Shown: piece after piece, positions 52,994 through 61,793 of the stretch
Layout of the letters: the number at the start of each line of letters is the position of its first letter
Position numbering within the stretch: position 1 is the first letter of the stretch
Source of the DNA: Candidatus Leptofilum proximum
GTDB taxonomy: Bacteria > Chloroflexota > Anaerolineae > Promineifilales > Promineifilaceae
Assembly: GCA_016710325.1 (NCBI GenBank)
Contig: JADJXK010000002.1
Location: 5,704,001 to 5,768,000 of the forward strand
Reading direction: 5' to 3'
Length of the DNA: 64,000 nt
Notes under the pieces: generated by a model
The model's database searches: none
What the model was told of the DNA's origin: nothing
The model's input: the letters and a program-made list of their open reading frames with translations, nothing else
Program-made: the position numbers and the translations under genes

Positions 52994-54700
52994 TTACCGT
53001 TCACCGGATGCGGGACGGCGAATCATGTCGGCATTGCTCTTGCCTGGCGTTACCATGGGGTAAACGTTGGTAAATTCTTCTACCTGGAAGTCCAGCAGGT
53101 AGGGGCCGTCGTAGGCCTGTGCTTCTTTGATTGCCGTCAGGGCATCTTCTTTGCGGGTGACGGAGCGGGCGGGGATGCCATACGCCTCGGCAATCTTTAC
53201 AAAATCGGGGTTGAACAGCGGCGTCCCGGCGTGACGTTTGTTGTAGAACACGTCTTGCCACTGGCGCACCATGCCCAGGTAGCCATTGTTGATGATGGCG
53301 ATTTTGATGGGCAGCTTTTCCTGCACCACGGTCGACAGCTCGATCATCGTCATCTGGAAGCCGCCGTCGCCAGCCACCACCCAGATTTCTTCATCCGGCA
53401 GCCCCATTTGCGCGCCGATGGCTGCGGGCAGGCCGTAGCCCATCGTGCCCAAACCGCCGGAGGTGAGCAGGCTGCGCCGCCGGGTGTGATGGTAATACTG
53501 GGCTTCCCACATCTGATGCTGGCCTACATCACTTACGACCGTAGCGTTACCTTCACCCGTGGCGTGCCACAAGGCGCGCATGACGTACGGGGCAATCAGG
53601 TCGTCGGTTTCCTGGGCCAGGATGTCGCGGTCGCTGGTGTCGGCTTTCCACTCGGCGATTTGCTCCAGCCAGGTGGGATGCTCGTTTGGCTCAATCTGGG
53701 GCAGCAGGTTGCGCAGAGTCAGCAGGGCATCGCCAATGACGGGGGTGTCGATGGTGATGTTTTTGCCCATTTCGGCCGGGTCTAAGTCCACATGGATGAT
53801 TTTGGCGTTGGGGGCAAAGGTGTCGAAGGCGCCGGTGAGCCGGTCATCCAGCCGGGCGCCGATGGCAAAGAGCACATCACACTCCTGCAGGGCATAGTTG
53901 CAGTATGCCTCGCCGTGCATACCGCCCCAGCTGATAGAGAGCGGATGAGTGGCCGGGAAGGTGCCAATGCCCAGCAGGCTGGTGGCCACGGGGATGTTGG
54001 CTTTTTCGGCCAGCTGCCGCAGTTCGGCTTCGGCTTTAGCAATGGAAACGCCCTGGCCCGAGACGATGACCGGTTTTTTGGCTTCATTGATGAGGCGGGC
54101 GGCGCGGGCAACGGCCGCATCCTCCGGCGCATTGATATTTGGGTTGTAACCCGGCAAATTGACCGATTCCGGATACTTGAAGGGCATCGACGCCTGCTGC
54201 ACATCCTTGCACACATCGACCAGCACCGGGCCGGGGCGGCCGGTGCGGGCAATGTAAAACGCCTCTTTGATGGCGTCAGGCAATTCACGAATGTCAGTGA
54301 TGAGGTAGTTGTGCTTGGTCACCGGCAGGCTCACCCCCTGCACATCGGCTTCCTGGAAGCCATCGCGCCCCAACAGGGAGGTGGGCACCTGCCCGGTAAT
54401 GGCCACGATGGGGGTGGAATCCATGTAAGCTGTCGCCAGCCCGGTGATCAGGTTGGTTGCTCCCGGCCCGGAGGTGGCAATGCAAACGCCCACCCTACCG
54501 GTAGCCCGAGCGTAGCCATCGGCCATGTGCGAGGCACCCTGCTCGTGGGTCACCAGCACATGGTGGATGGGGTATTCGTACTTGGCCAGGTCGTCGTAGG
54601 TGGGCAAGATGGCCCCACCGGGCAGGCCAAACACGACCTCAACACCTTCGTGCATCAGGCTTTCCCAAATAATTTGTCCACCAGTTTTTATTTCGCTCAT
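52994..54700 (-). CDS. ilvB: Acetolactate synthase large subunit
   Basis: A 568-residue ThDP enzyme that makes acetolactate and acetohydroxybutyrate. The catalytic Glu53 lies in THEQGASHMADGYARATG, the FAD/ThDP-binding parts are present and the ThDP-Mg motif is VVAGDGGFQMTMIEL. The final Arg codon and TAA (minus strand CGG-TAA) coincide with repeat-type sequence GGTGAACGGTAATCAG. Transcription is probably controlled by the leader peptide and terminators upstream. Confidence 0.95.
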   Translation of the reverse strand: MSEIKTGGQIIWESLMHEGVEVVFGLPGGAILPTYDDLAKYEYPIHHVLVTHEQGASHMADGYARATGRVGVCIATSGPGATNLITGLATAYMDSTPIVAITGQVPTSLLGRDGFQEADVQGVSLPVTKHNYLITDIRELPDAIKEAFYIARTGRPGPVLVDVCKDVQQASMPFKYPESVNLPGYNPNINAPEDAAVARAARLINEAKKPVIVSGQGVSIAKAEAELRQLAEKANIPVATSLLGIGTFPATHPLSISWGGMHGEAYCNYALQECDVLFAIGARLDDRLTGAFDTFAPNAKIIHVDLDPAEMGKNITIDTPVIGDALLTLRNLLPQIEPNEHPTWLEQIAEWKADTSDRDILAQETDDLIAPYVMRALWHATGEGNATVVSDVGQHQMWEAQYYHHTRRRSLLTSGGLGTMGYGLPAAIGAQMGLPDEEIWVVAGDGGFQMTMIELSTVVQEKLPIKIAIINNGYLGMVRQWQDVFYNKRHAGTPLFNPDFVKIAEAYGIPARSVTRKEDALTAIKEAQAYDGPYLLDFQVEEFTNVYPMVTPGKSNADMIRRPASGER

Positions 54701-54716
54701 AGAATCTTCTCCTCGT

Positions 54717-54741
54717 TTAGGAGATTAGAGATTGGAGATGG
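54717..54741. repeat. GGAGATTAG-family half-array before ilvB
   Basis: TTAGGAGATTAGAGATTGG with GAGATGGG is a single arm without complement, in the ilvB leader just upstream of the start. Confidence 0.6.
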
Positions 54742-54810
54742 GATTCCCGACCCCCGGATTTCTAACCATTCCTTGCTAAAAACAATCCTTTTGTGGTTTT
54801 TTCAAGAAAA

Positions 54811-54847
54811 TAAAAAGGCAGCAAACAGAAAGTTTCTGCTTGCTGCC
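54811..54847 (-). terminator. Second terminator in the ilvB leader
   Basis: On the minus strand GGCAGCAA-CAGAAA pairs with TTTCTG-TTGCTGCC, followed by TTTTTA. It lies about 110 bases before ilvB. A competing GGCAGCAG at 54933-54940 could form an alternative stem. Confidence 0.7.
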
Positions 54848-55013
54848 TGGGTAGACAGGGGGGAGTGGCGGCGCTGGTTTGCTGGTCGCAGCGAGACACG
54901 GGGGAAACGGCCGTTTGCCCCTGTTCCTGGTTCTGCTGCCAACTGTTTTTAACTTGTTTGTGTGCCATCAGTCCAACACTCGCGTTTCTGCGCTGTTGCG
55001 CTTGTGAATTTGC

Positions 55014-55042
55014 AAAAAAAAAGCCGCCTTGTTGGGCGGCTT
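55014..55042 (-). terminator. ilv attenuator terminator
   Basis: On the minus strand AAGCCGCC-CAACAA-GGCGGCTT is followed by seven T. It starts 40 bases after the leader-peptide stop. GGATAAG just before it (minus strand) is complementary to CTTATCC in the leader codons, giving the alternative pairing needed for attenuation. Confidence 0.8.
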
Positions 55043-55082
55043 GGTCTTATCCAAAGAGTGTGTTGTTTCTTCCACTCATTCC

Positions 55083-55175
55083 TTACCCAACAGGCAATGT
55101 CTCCTTATTGACGACAATAATAAGGACAAGGCTAAGAAGGATAAGGCTAATAATGATGTGAAAGAGTGTAAACAT
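55083..55175 (-). CDS. ilv leader peptide
   Basis: A 30-residue frame from ATG 55175 that reads MFTLFHIIISLILLSLVLII and ends VVNKETLPVG. 17 of 30 residues are Ile, Leu or Val. It is followed by the terminator at 55014-55042 and then ilvB. Ribosome stalling on Ile/Leu/Val codons when these amino acids are scarce should favour the antiterminator, as in classic ilv operons. It is too short for routine gene calling. Confidence 0.8.
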   Translation of the reverse strand: MFTLFHIIISLILLSLVLIIVVNKETLPVG

Positions 55176-55190
55176 ACGATTTTTGCAGTT

Positions 55191-55207
55191 CTTATGTATC
55201 ACATAAG
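55191..55207. promoter_or_regulatory. Palindromic site CTTATGT-ATC-ACATAAG
   Basis: A perfect 7-bp inverted repeat 15 bases upstream of the leader-peptide start. It could be an operator or an RNA hairpin. Confidence 0.5.
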
Positions 55208-55292
55208 TGTACCGGCTGCTTTTTGTTCGACCAAGTGACAATTTGCCACAAGAAGCCGATTAAATCTTGTGTAACCTGCACAATGAGCCCAC

Positions 55293-55321
55293 ATTATACT
55301 GCCTGGATGTTGGCTCGCCAA
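55293..55321 (-). promoter_or_regulatory. Promoter of the ilv leader transcript
   Basis: On the minus strand -35 TTGGCG (55316-55321), 17-base spacer, -10 TATAAT (55293-55298). A weaker alternative, TTGGTC with 17-base spacer and TACACT, lies closer to the leader peptide. Confidence 0.6.
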
Positions 55322-55349
55322 TTTTTGCTAAAACCGCGCAGCCTGTAGA

Positions 55350-55447
55350 AACACCAAGGCGGAAAATGGTTGCCATTTTCCGCCTTGATTCCCACTATTT
55401 CCCACTGAACCGCGCATTTCAGCACAAGTCTCTATGAGTATAGGAGA
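55350..55447. repeat. About 98-bp direct repeat with hairpin and GTGGGAA boxes, copy 1
   Basis: It contains AAGGCGGAAAATGG facing CCATTTTCCGCCTT, then (minus strand) GTGGGAAATAGTGGGAA, two TGGGA words five bases apart. Copy 2 is at 55591-55689. The TGGGA-N5-TGGGA spacing resembles MraZ operator boxes, but no mraZ gene is present here. Confidence 0.7.
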
Positions 55448-55590
55448 TTCTGCGGAGCAACTCTACGGACATTATTTACAAATCTTAGGTGTTTTTGTTT
55501 GTGCTCTTTTGCACAATAATTCTGCCATACTCAAGCGTCAGTTTATGATCTTTCGCGGTGTAGATTCGGGAAACCAGGTTTTGTGCCCAC

Positions 55591-55689
55591 AAACACCAAG
55601 GCGGAAAATGCCTAAACATTTTCCGCCTTGATTCCCACTATTTCCCACTGAACCGCGCATTTCAGCACAAGTCTCCAGGAGTATAGGGG
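55591..55689. repeat. About 98-bp direct repeat with hairpin and GTGGGAA boxes, copy 2
   Basis: It differs from copy 1 mainly in the hairpin loop and last few bases. The GTGGGAA boxes are identical. The spacer between copies (55448-55590) and the rest of 55208-55802 hold no gene that I can support. Confidence 0.75.
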
Positions 55690-55802
55690 ATATTAAGTGT
55701 CATTTCTACGGTTATTATGGCCAAAATCGACGCAGGTCCATTTGTGAGGTTTGCACAGTGCACCCTTTCCCGCTTACCGCTTACCGGCCACCGCTTACCG
55801 GT

Positions 55803-57440
55803 TTACGGCCGTAACTGCCACAACTTCAACGACAGCTGCAGCGCCAACCGCATGTTCGCCTGGTTCAGGTCATGTCCGGTGAGTTCCTGGATGCGGTCCA
55901 GCCGGTAGAGCAGGGTATTGCGGTGGATGAAGAGGGATTCGGCCGTTTGGCTGATGTTGCCATGATGGTCGAAGTAGGCATCCATTGTTTTTACCAGGCT
56001 GCTGTTGTGCTGAGCGTCGTACGCCACCAGGGGGCCGATGACCTGGTCGGTAAAGTTGCGTACCGTGGGGTACTCCTCTAGCTGCACCAACAGCTGGTAC
56101 ACGCCCAGGCTGCTAAAAGATACTACCTGCTTAATTTGCAGGCGTTCCCCCAGCTGCATGGCTTGCAGCGCTTCATCATACACCTGAGGCCATTCGGTCA
56201 GCGTAGGGGCAGGCCCACTCATCCCCGCTACCAGCGCACCATCTGGATACTCCGTCTTTACCTGCTCCTCAATCCGGCGGCCCAGCTCGTGGGCGGTTTC
56301 CATATCTTCGGCGTGTTTCAGCTCCTGGAAGACACAAACGTGTCTGTCGCCGTACACGTGAACCAGCGCCGACCGGCTGTGATTGTTCAAAACCCAGTGC
56401 ACCGTTGTTTCCAGGCGGCGCAGCGAGTATATGGGTGGATCGGCCCACTTGAGGGTAAGGACCGCGTGGGGCTGGTTGGTGTTGTGGTCCAGGCGCCCTT
56501 CCAGGCGTTCAATTTCCTTGCGCGGCATCGTGCCCGCCAGCAGCCCTTCCAGGAAGTTGCCGCGCAGCGCTTTTTTGGCCTCGCTGATGGCTTTGGCCTT
56601 GGCCATCTCCAGGGCACAGGCCGCCGCGCCGTGTTCCACAGCCAGTTTGTCCAGCAAATCCAGCTGGTCGGCCGGGCCAATGACCGACAAATAACCTCTG
56701 GCCCTATCGCCGGAGATGATGGGGCTGATCAGGCGGCCCACGTTTTCAATGGGTAAAAATTGCTGCCAGTGACTTTGCCGCGCGTGGGCCGCCGCCTTGC
56801 GGTTGCGAAGGACTGGCGGCAGTTCGTCGCGCTGCTCCAGAAGTTCCCGCAGCGGTTCCCATTCGATCTGGTTGTTTTGCGGCAGGGCTACGGCCTGAAT
56901 TTCCATACGTTTGTCTTGCACAACGGCGATCTTGCCGGTGAGCTTGGCTATCAGCTCGGTCATGGCAGTCAGGCCCTGGTCTTCGCGAGACATTTCCGAG
57001 AGGGTGCGGTAGAGCTGCATGCCCCGTTCGCTGGTGGCCGACTGCCTGTCAACCAGCAAAGCGGCTACCGCGCGGTTGATTTCTCGCACGGACAGATTAT
57101 CTGGCACGATGAGAATGGGCAGGTTGAGCCGGTTGGCCTGCTCACCCACATCTTCCGAGACGGGGTTGAAGAGCAGCATCCCGGCTACGTTGAGCTTGGC
57201 CACCAGGGCCAGCTTTTGCTTCAACGCGGGCTCGTTAACTTTTGCCTGCAGCGACGGCGGGACTATGACCAGATCATTCACCTGAACCTGGTCTTCAACA
57301 GCGTCCCAACTGGTAAGTAACACGACCCATTCGACCGTCCGCCGTGCCTGCTCAGCGCCACCCAGAGTGGTTGTGTTGAGCGGCAGGGCCAGTCGCAGCA
57401 AATCGCTAATGGTAATTTGATCTAATGCTTGCTCGTTCAT
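55803..57440 (-). CDS. PucR/CdaR-family transcriptional regulator
   Basis: A 545-residue regulator. The N-terminus has a PucR-type sensor (WVVLLTSWDAVEDQVQVNDLVIVPPSL, then LNVAGMLLFNP). The C-terminus carries the PucR helix-turn-helix (NISQTAESLFIHRNTLLYRLDRIQELTG). A central GGDEF-like or CdaR sensory part lies between. Ligands in known members are purines or sugar acids, and here the ligand is unknown. It overlaps the hybrid kinase gene upstream by four bases (ATGA), so the two are co-translated. Unsplit ACGGCCGT and repeat words at 55770-55810 lie at its stop. Confidence 0.8.
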   Translation of the reverse strand: MNEQALDQITISDLLRLALPLNTTTLGGAEQARRTVEWVVLLTSWDAVEDQVQVNDLVIVPPSLQAKVNEPALKQKLALVAKLNVAGMLLFNPVSEDVGEQANRLNLPILIVPDNLSVREINRAVAALLVDRQSATSERGMQLYRTLSEMSREDQGLTAMTELIAKLTGKIAVVQDKRMEIQAVALPQNNQIEWEPLRELLEQRDELPPVLRNRKAAAHARQSHWQQFLPIENVGRLISPIISGDRARGYLSVIGPADQLDLLDKLAVEHGAAACALEMAKAKAISEAKKALRGNFLEGLLAGTMPRKEIERLEGRLDHNTNQPHAVLTLKWADPPIYSLRRLETTVHWVLNNHSRSALVHVYGDRHVCVFQELKHAEDMETAHELGRRIEEQVKTEYPDGALVAGMSGPAPTLTEWPQVYDEALQAMQLGERLQIKQVVSFSSLGVYQLLVQLEEYPTVRNFTDQVIGPLVAYDAQHNSSLVKTMDAYFDHHGNISQTAESLFIHRNTLLYRLDRIQELTGHDLNQANMRLALQLSLKLWQLRP

Positions 57441-59521
57441 GCGTTTGATTTGCCATTTCCATTGACCGGAAGGCGGATGATGAAGGTAGTGCCTTCACCA
57501 GGTGTGCTGACAACGTTTATATCGCCACCGTGCTGTTCGATAATGCGGTGGGTGGTTGCCAGACCCAAACCGGTACCTTTTCCCGGGTCTTTTGTTGTAT
57601 AAAAAGGCTCGAAGATGTGAACCAGTTCTGCTTCCGACATCCCTTTGCCATTGTCCTGGACGATAATTTGTACATGGTCTTTTTCCGCTGCCAGCCGGGT
57701 GGCGATGGAGATTTGCCGTTTGTGCGGCATCTCGTTCACTGCGTCTCGGGCGTTAATGATCAGGTTGAGCCAGACGCTTTTGAGATGTTCCCAACTGGCG
57801 ACAACCAGCGGTAAATCATCGGCCATGTTTTGGATGACTTCGGCGTCGGCGCTGGTGAGCTGATACCGAACCAGGTCGAGAGTTTGCCGAATGGAGCTGT
57901 TCACATCGCCTGCCGTTAAATTGTAATGTTCTTGCCGGGCAAAATCGAGTAAACCACGTACGACTTTAGTCGCACGATCCCCGGCGCGGGCAATGAGGTC
58001 AACAGCTTCGTAGTTTTCATCCTCTGGTGGGATGAACATTTTAAGCATTTCGGCGTTGGCGTTGATGGCGGTTAGTGGGTTGTTGATTTCGTGGGCAACA
58101 CCAGCGGCCAGCTGACCGATGGCAGCGAGTTTACCCGCTTGCAGCAGGGAGCTTTCCAACCGTCGCTCATCGGTGCGATCCTGCCAGAGAATGACGGCGC
58201 GGGCGGAGCTGGCCTGTTTGCTGGGAATCGGATAGGCGTTAACGTCCCACTCGCGGGGGAGGTGGTCATCACCTTTCCAGTTGATGGTCCAGCGCTGCGC
58301 CTGCTTGTGAGCCAGCGTTTGGGCGGCGCGGCAGTGGGGGCAGGGCTGGCTGCGGTTAAAAAAGGTCTGGTAACAGACTTTGTTGACCAGGTGTTCGGGC
58401 ACGGTGTCCAGCTCGTCGGCCTTGCTTTTGTTGATGCCGACCAGCTGCCAGTCGTCATTGATGGTGTAAATGGGGTGGGGAATGCCGTCGATGAGGGCCT
58501 GCAGGGTGTTGCGGCTTTCCAGCATTTCTTGCTGTCGCTGGCGGATGCGGGTGAAAAGCCAGGCGTTTTCCACAGCCTCGCTGATGGAGCTGGCCAGGGA
58601 GGCAAACAGGTCCAGATCGACTTCGGTGAAAGGGCCGTCGATTTTGTTGAAGGCGTTGATGACACCGACGGGACGGCCGCGTACCACGAGCGGCGCAGCA
58701 ATGAGGGTGTTGACCTGGAAATTAGGCGGTGCATCGATCTCGGCACGAAAACGGCCGTCTCCCGCCGTATCATTCAAAATCACCGCTTTATGGTCCTGGA
58801 ACACGGTGCCCAGGATACCTTCACCCACCGGGATGGCGGGTACGGCCGTTACCGGCAGCGGCCCACTGCGGCTTTGCAAATTGTGGTAGCGCAGCTGGCT
58901 GCCACCTTCGATCATGAGCGCCCCGGCCAGCTGGATGCCCAACAATTGGTCGATGCCTTGAACGGCCGTAGCCAGCACTTCCGACGATTCCAGGGTGGCC
59001 GCGACCATCTGGCCAATGCGGTTCAGCGCAGCCAGCTGTTGGCTCTGGCGCTGGAGCTGCTTTTCCAGCTGCTGGGTGCGCAAAATGGTGTTAACCCGCG
59101 CCAGCAGTTCCTGCGGGCGGTAGGGCTTGGTGATGTAATCATCGGCGCCAGCGGTGAGCGCCTCGACCTTTTCGGTGCTGCCCGCCGCGGCGGTGAGCAG
59201 CACCACGCGGGTATATTGGAGCGTGGCATGTTCGCGAATCCAGTTCAGCACGTCCAGCCCGGAGAGGTTGGGCATGCGCATGTCCAACAGCACCAGGTCA
59301 ATTTCGGGCATATCGCCAGACACGGTGGATTGCAGCAGATCAATTGCTTCCTGGCCATCACGCGCGGCCGAGACCAGAAAGTTGGCCTTCTTGACCAGAA
59401 AGTCGGCCAGGGACTCGGCAATTTCTGGCTCGTCGTCGACGATCAGGATGTGAGATCTTTTTTCGGGGGCATAGGGGGTGGAAACGGCCGTTTCCACCCC
59501 ACTTTTTTCCAAAACCGCCAT
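57437..59521 (-). CDS. Receiver-GAF-PAS hybrid histidine kinase
   Basis: A 694-residue cytosolic kinase. The N-terminal receiver has IVDDEPE, LLDMRMPNLSG and the conserved Lys (YITKPYRPQE). A GAF domain (about 170-320) and a PAS domain (about 335-455) with a CxxC (QPCPHCRAAQ) follow. The C-terminal kinase has the H-box AHEINNPLTAI (His477), N-box LINARDA, G1 DNGKGMS and G2 GTGLGLAT. The CxxC could bind a metal or act as a redox sensor. Output is likely the OmpR regulator at 59666 and/or the co-translated PucR. Confidence 0.88.
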   Translation of the reverse strand: MAVLEKSGVETAVSTPYAPEKRSHILIVDDEPEIAESLADFLVKKANFLVSAARDGQEAIDLLQSTVSGDMPEIDLVLLDMRMPNLSGLDVLNWIREHATLQYTRVVLLTAAAGSTEKVEALTAGADDYITKPYRPQELLARVNTILRTQQLEKQLQRQSQQLAALNRIGQMVAATLESSEVLATAVQGIDQLLGIQLAGALMIEGGSQLRYHNLQSRSGPLPVTAVPAIPVGEGILGTVFQDHKAVILNDTAGDGRFRAEIDAPPNFQVNTLIAAPLVVRGRPVGVINAFNKIDGPFTEVDLDLFASLASSISEAVENAWLFTRIRQRQQEMLESRNTLQALIDGIPHPIYTINDDWQLVGINKSKADELDTVPEHLVNKVCYQTFFNRSQPCPHCRAAQTLAHKQAQRWTINWKGDDHLPREWDVNAYPIPSKQASSARAVILWQDRTDERRLESSLLQAGKLAAIGQLAAGVAHEINNPLTAINANAEMLKMFIPPEDENYEAVDLIARAGDRATKVVRGLLDFARQEHYNLTAGDVNSSIRQTLDLVRYQLTSADAEVIQNMADDLPLVVASWEHLKSVWLNLIINARDAVNEMPHKRQISIATRLAAEKDHVQIIVQDNGKGMSEAELVHIFEPFYTTKDPGKGTGLGLATTHRIIEQHGGDINVVSTPGEGTTFIIRLPVNGNGKSNA

Positions 59522-59563
59522 GCCTGTAATACTCTTGGGCCTCTGGGATGTTGTGGGGTTTTA

Positions 59564-59620
59564 TGTGAAACGTGAAGCGTGAAACGTGATTTCTCTCACG
59601 CATCACGTTTCACGTTTTAC
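59564..59620. repeat. GTGAAACGTGA-family palindromic array, copy 2
   Basis: GTGAAACGTGAAGCGTGAAACG faces CATCACGTTTCACGTTTTAC. The downstream ATTAACCCCTTGAATTTCC and CAAAGAGCCATA match copy 1 (22242-22325), so the unit extends past the hairpin to about 59655. Confidence 0.8.
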
Positions 59621-59665
59621 GGACTATTAACCCCTTGAATTTCCAAAGAGCCATACGCTTCTCTG

Positions 59666-60370
59666 CTACGGGTTGGTCGTAAAGGTGTAGCCGTGTCCCT
59701 GGATCGTGCGAATGTAAACCGGATCGCTGGGGACGGGCTCAATCTTTTCCCGCAGATTCTTAATATGAGCGCGAACCAGTTCCGGGCTGCCCGTGTCGCG
59801 GGGATAATCCCACACGTCTTGCAGCAGCTGCTGGCTGTTAAACACCTGGTCCGCATTGCTCATCAAATGGTACAGCAGATCAAATTGCACATTGGTGAGC
59901 AGGGCCGTGCCGTTGGGCGTTGTCACCTTAAAGCTGCGGCAGTCCAGCACGACGTTCCCGGCAATGACCTCATTGGGTTTTTCTTCTTTGGCAGGTTTCA
60001 CCACGGCCCGGCGCAGAATGGCCCGCACGCGCAGCTGCAGCTCTTCCATGTTAAAAGGCTTGCTTAAATAATCGTCAGCCCCGGCGCGGAAACCTTCAAT
60101 CTTGTCTTCGTCTTTGGCCTTGGCCGTCAGGAAGAGCACCGGCAAATCTTGCAGCAGCGGGTCTCCGCGAATTTGCCGACACACCTGGTACCCATCGGCC
60201 CCAGGCATCATGATGTCTAAAATGAACAGATCGGGGGTGTGGCGGCGCGCCAACTGCAGCCCTTCGGTGCCGCTGTTAGATACCATAACATGGTAACCGT
60301 ACAGTTTCAGGGCGCGCTGCAGGGTTCGGGAAACAAGTTCATCATCATCAATCACAAGAATGGTGGCCAT
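59666..60370 (-). CDS. OmpR-family response regulator
   Basis: A 234-residue regulator with receiver (IDDDE, LFILDIMMPGADG, LSKPFNMEEL) and winged-helix DNA-binding domain (LTNVQFDLLYHLM, VRAHIKNLREKIE). ATG 60370 follows GGAGTG and is preferred to a GTG six bases upstream. It is likely a partner of the hybrid kinase, separated from it by the GTGAAACG array. Confidence 0.9.
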   Translation of the reverse strand: MATILVIDDDELVSRTLQRALKLYGYHVMVSNSGTEGLQLARRHTPDLFILDIMMPGADGYQVCRQIRGDPLLQDLPVLFLTAKAKDEDKIEGFRAGADDYLSKPFNMEELQLRVRAILRRAVVKPAKEEKPNEVIAGNVVLDCRSFKVTTPNGTALLTNVQFDLLYHLMSNADQVFNSQQLLQDVWDYPRDTGSPELVRAHIKNLREKIEPVPSDPVYIRTIQGHGYTFTTNP

Positions 60371-60482
60371 GTACACTCCTCTGGCCCAACGGCCGTCTGG
60401 TAATAAAGTTAATGTGCAGCATCTTATGTGAATCTGCCGCCGGTAGTATAGCAGATTTTGCGGCGAAGGTTCTGCTTCGCCG

Positions 60483-61793
60483 TTAAATTAACAGCTTTAG
60501 CGGTTCTTCCAGAATGCCTTTCAGCACCTGCATAAACTGGGCCGCTTCTGCCCCATCGGTTACCCGGTGGTCGGCGGAAATGGTCGCTTTCATGCGTGTG
60601 CCAATGGCCAGTTCGCCGTTCACCACCACCGGCACCTGCTGGGCCGAGCCCACGGCCAAAATGGCCGCGTTGGGTGGATTGATGATGGCGATAAAGTGAT
60701 CCACATCAAACGCGCCCAGGTTGCTGACGGTGAACGTGGACCCTTCCACATCTTCCGGCTTCACCTTGCCTTCGCGGGCTCGGGCAATCATCTCTTTGTG
60801 ATCCTGGGCAATTTTGGAGATGCTGGCGTTGTCGGTGCCTTTTTGCACGATGGTCAGCAGGCCACCTTCCACAGCAACGGCCGATCCCACGTTGATCTCG
60901 TTGTGTACGATGATCTTGTCGCCGCCAAAGCTGGCGTTGATGTTGGGGAACTGCCGCAGGGCCAGTGCCGCCGCCTTCACCACCAGGTCATTTACCGACA
61001 CCTTACGCTCGGGGTCCAGCGACTCGTTGATTTGCTTGCGCAGCTGAAGGGCCGGGCCCATGTCGATGTCGGTGGTGACGTAGAAGTGCGGCACGGTGAC
61101 CTTGCTCTCGGTCATGCGGCGGGCGATGGCCTGGCGCATCCGGGTGAGCGGCTGCTCGGTGGCGCCTGCCGGGGTAGGAACGGGGGCGGCTGGTTGGGGT
61201 GTGGGAACGGCCGTATCCTTCTCCGCTGGTTTTGCGGCCGGGGGACTGGCGATAAATGCCTCCACGTCCGCCTTGCGCACGCGCCCGCCAGGACCGCTGC
61301 CGCCGACCTGCGACAAATCCACCGCATGTTCTTCCGCCATGCGCCGGGCTACCGGGGTGGCCTTCACCCCGCCAGGGAACTCGGCGTTTAGTTCGCCTTG
61401 TGGCGCGGGGGGAGGCGCCTGGGCGGCCTGATCGGGCGTTTCTGCGGCGGTGGCTGGCTCGGGTTCGGCCGAGGTCGCTGCCTCAGCCGGTTTGGGTGCG
61501 GGCGCGGCGGCGCCATTGCCGCCAGCGCTGCCGCCCATGCCGGAAATATCCTCGCCTTCTTCACCGATGATGCCCAGGTTGTCACCTACCGGAACCTGGT
61601 CGCCCGTGTTGACCAGCTGGGCCAGCAGCACCCCTTCGGCGCGGGCCGTCAGCTCCTGCGTGACCTTGTCTGACTCAATTTCGGCCAGCACGTCACCCTT
61701 TTGCACGCGGTCACCCACCTGCTTGAGCCACGTGCCCATTGTGCCTTCTTCCATATCAAAGCCCAGCGTGGGCATCTTGATAAACTCAGCCAT
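60483..61793 (-). CDS. pdhC: 2-oxoacid dehydrogenase E2 (dihydrolipoamide acyltransferase)
   Basis: A 436-residue subunit with an N-terminal lipoyl domain (lipoyl Lys43 in ESDKV), a flexible Pro/Ala linker and an E3-binding domain (RRMAEEHAVDLSQVGGSGPGGR). The C-terminal catalytic core has the HxxxD-type motif ADHRVTDGA. It forms the cube or dodecahedron core with the E1 subunits encoded upstream. Pyruvate is the default substrate by gene order, but a branched-chain or acetoin role is not excluded. Its ATG overlaps the stop of E1 beta. No E3 gene is seen in the window. Confidence 0.9.
   Translation of the reverse strand: MAEFIKMPTLGFDMEEGTMGTWLKQVGDRVQKGDVLAEIESDKVTQELTARAEGVLLAQLVNTGDQVPVGDNLGIIGEEGEDISGMGGSAGGNGAAAPAPKPAEAATSAEPEPATAAETPDQAAQAPPPAPQGELNAEFPGGVKATPVARRMAEEHAVDLSQVGGSGPGGRVRKADVEAFIASPPAAKPAEKDTAVPTPQPAAPVPTPAGATEQPLTRMRQAIARRMTESKVTVPHFYVTTDIDMGPALQLRKQINESLDPERKVSVNDLVVKAAALALRQFPNINASFGGDKIIVHNEINVGSAVAVEGGLLTIVQKGTDNASISKIAQDHKEMIARAREGKVKPEDVEGSTFTVSNLGAFDVDHFIAIINPPNAAILAVGSAQQVPVVVNGELAIGTRMKATISADHRVTDGAEAAQFMQVLKGILEEPLKLLI

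Noticed and set aside
54762..54968. 68-residue minus-strand frame in the ilvB leader
   Set aside because: It reads through the second terminator, has low-complexity composition and no Ile/Leu/Val bias. It could be a second leader, but there is not enough support.
55029..55238. Plus-strand frame over the ilv leader
   Set aside because: It is antisense to the leader peptide and attenuator, which explain the sequence better.
58091..59575. Long plus-strand reading frame opposite the hybrid kinase
   Set aside because: It is antisense to a gene with complete kinase motifs and has no domain or start signal. It is a product of GC-rich codon use.
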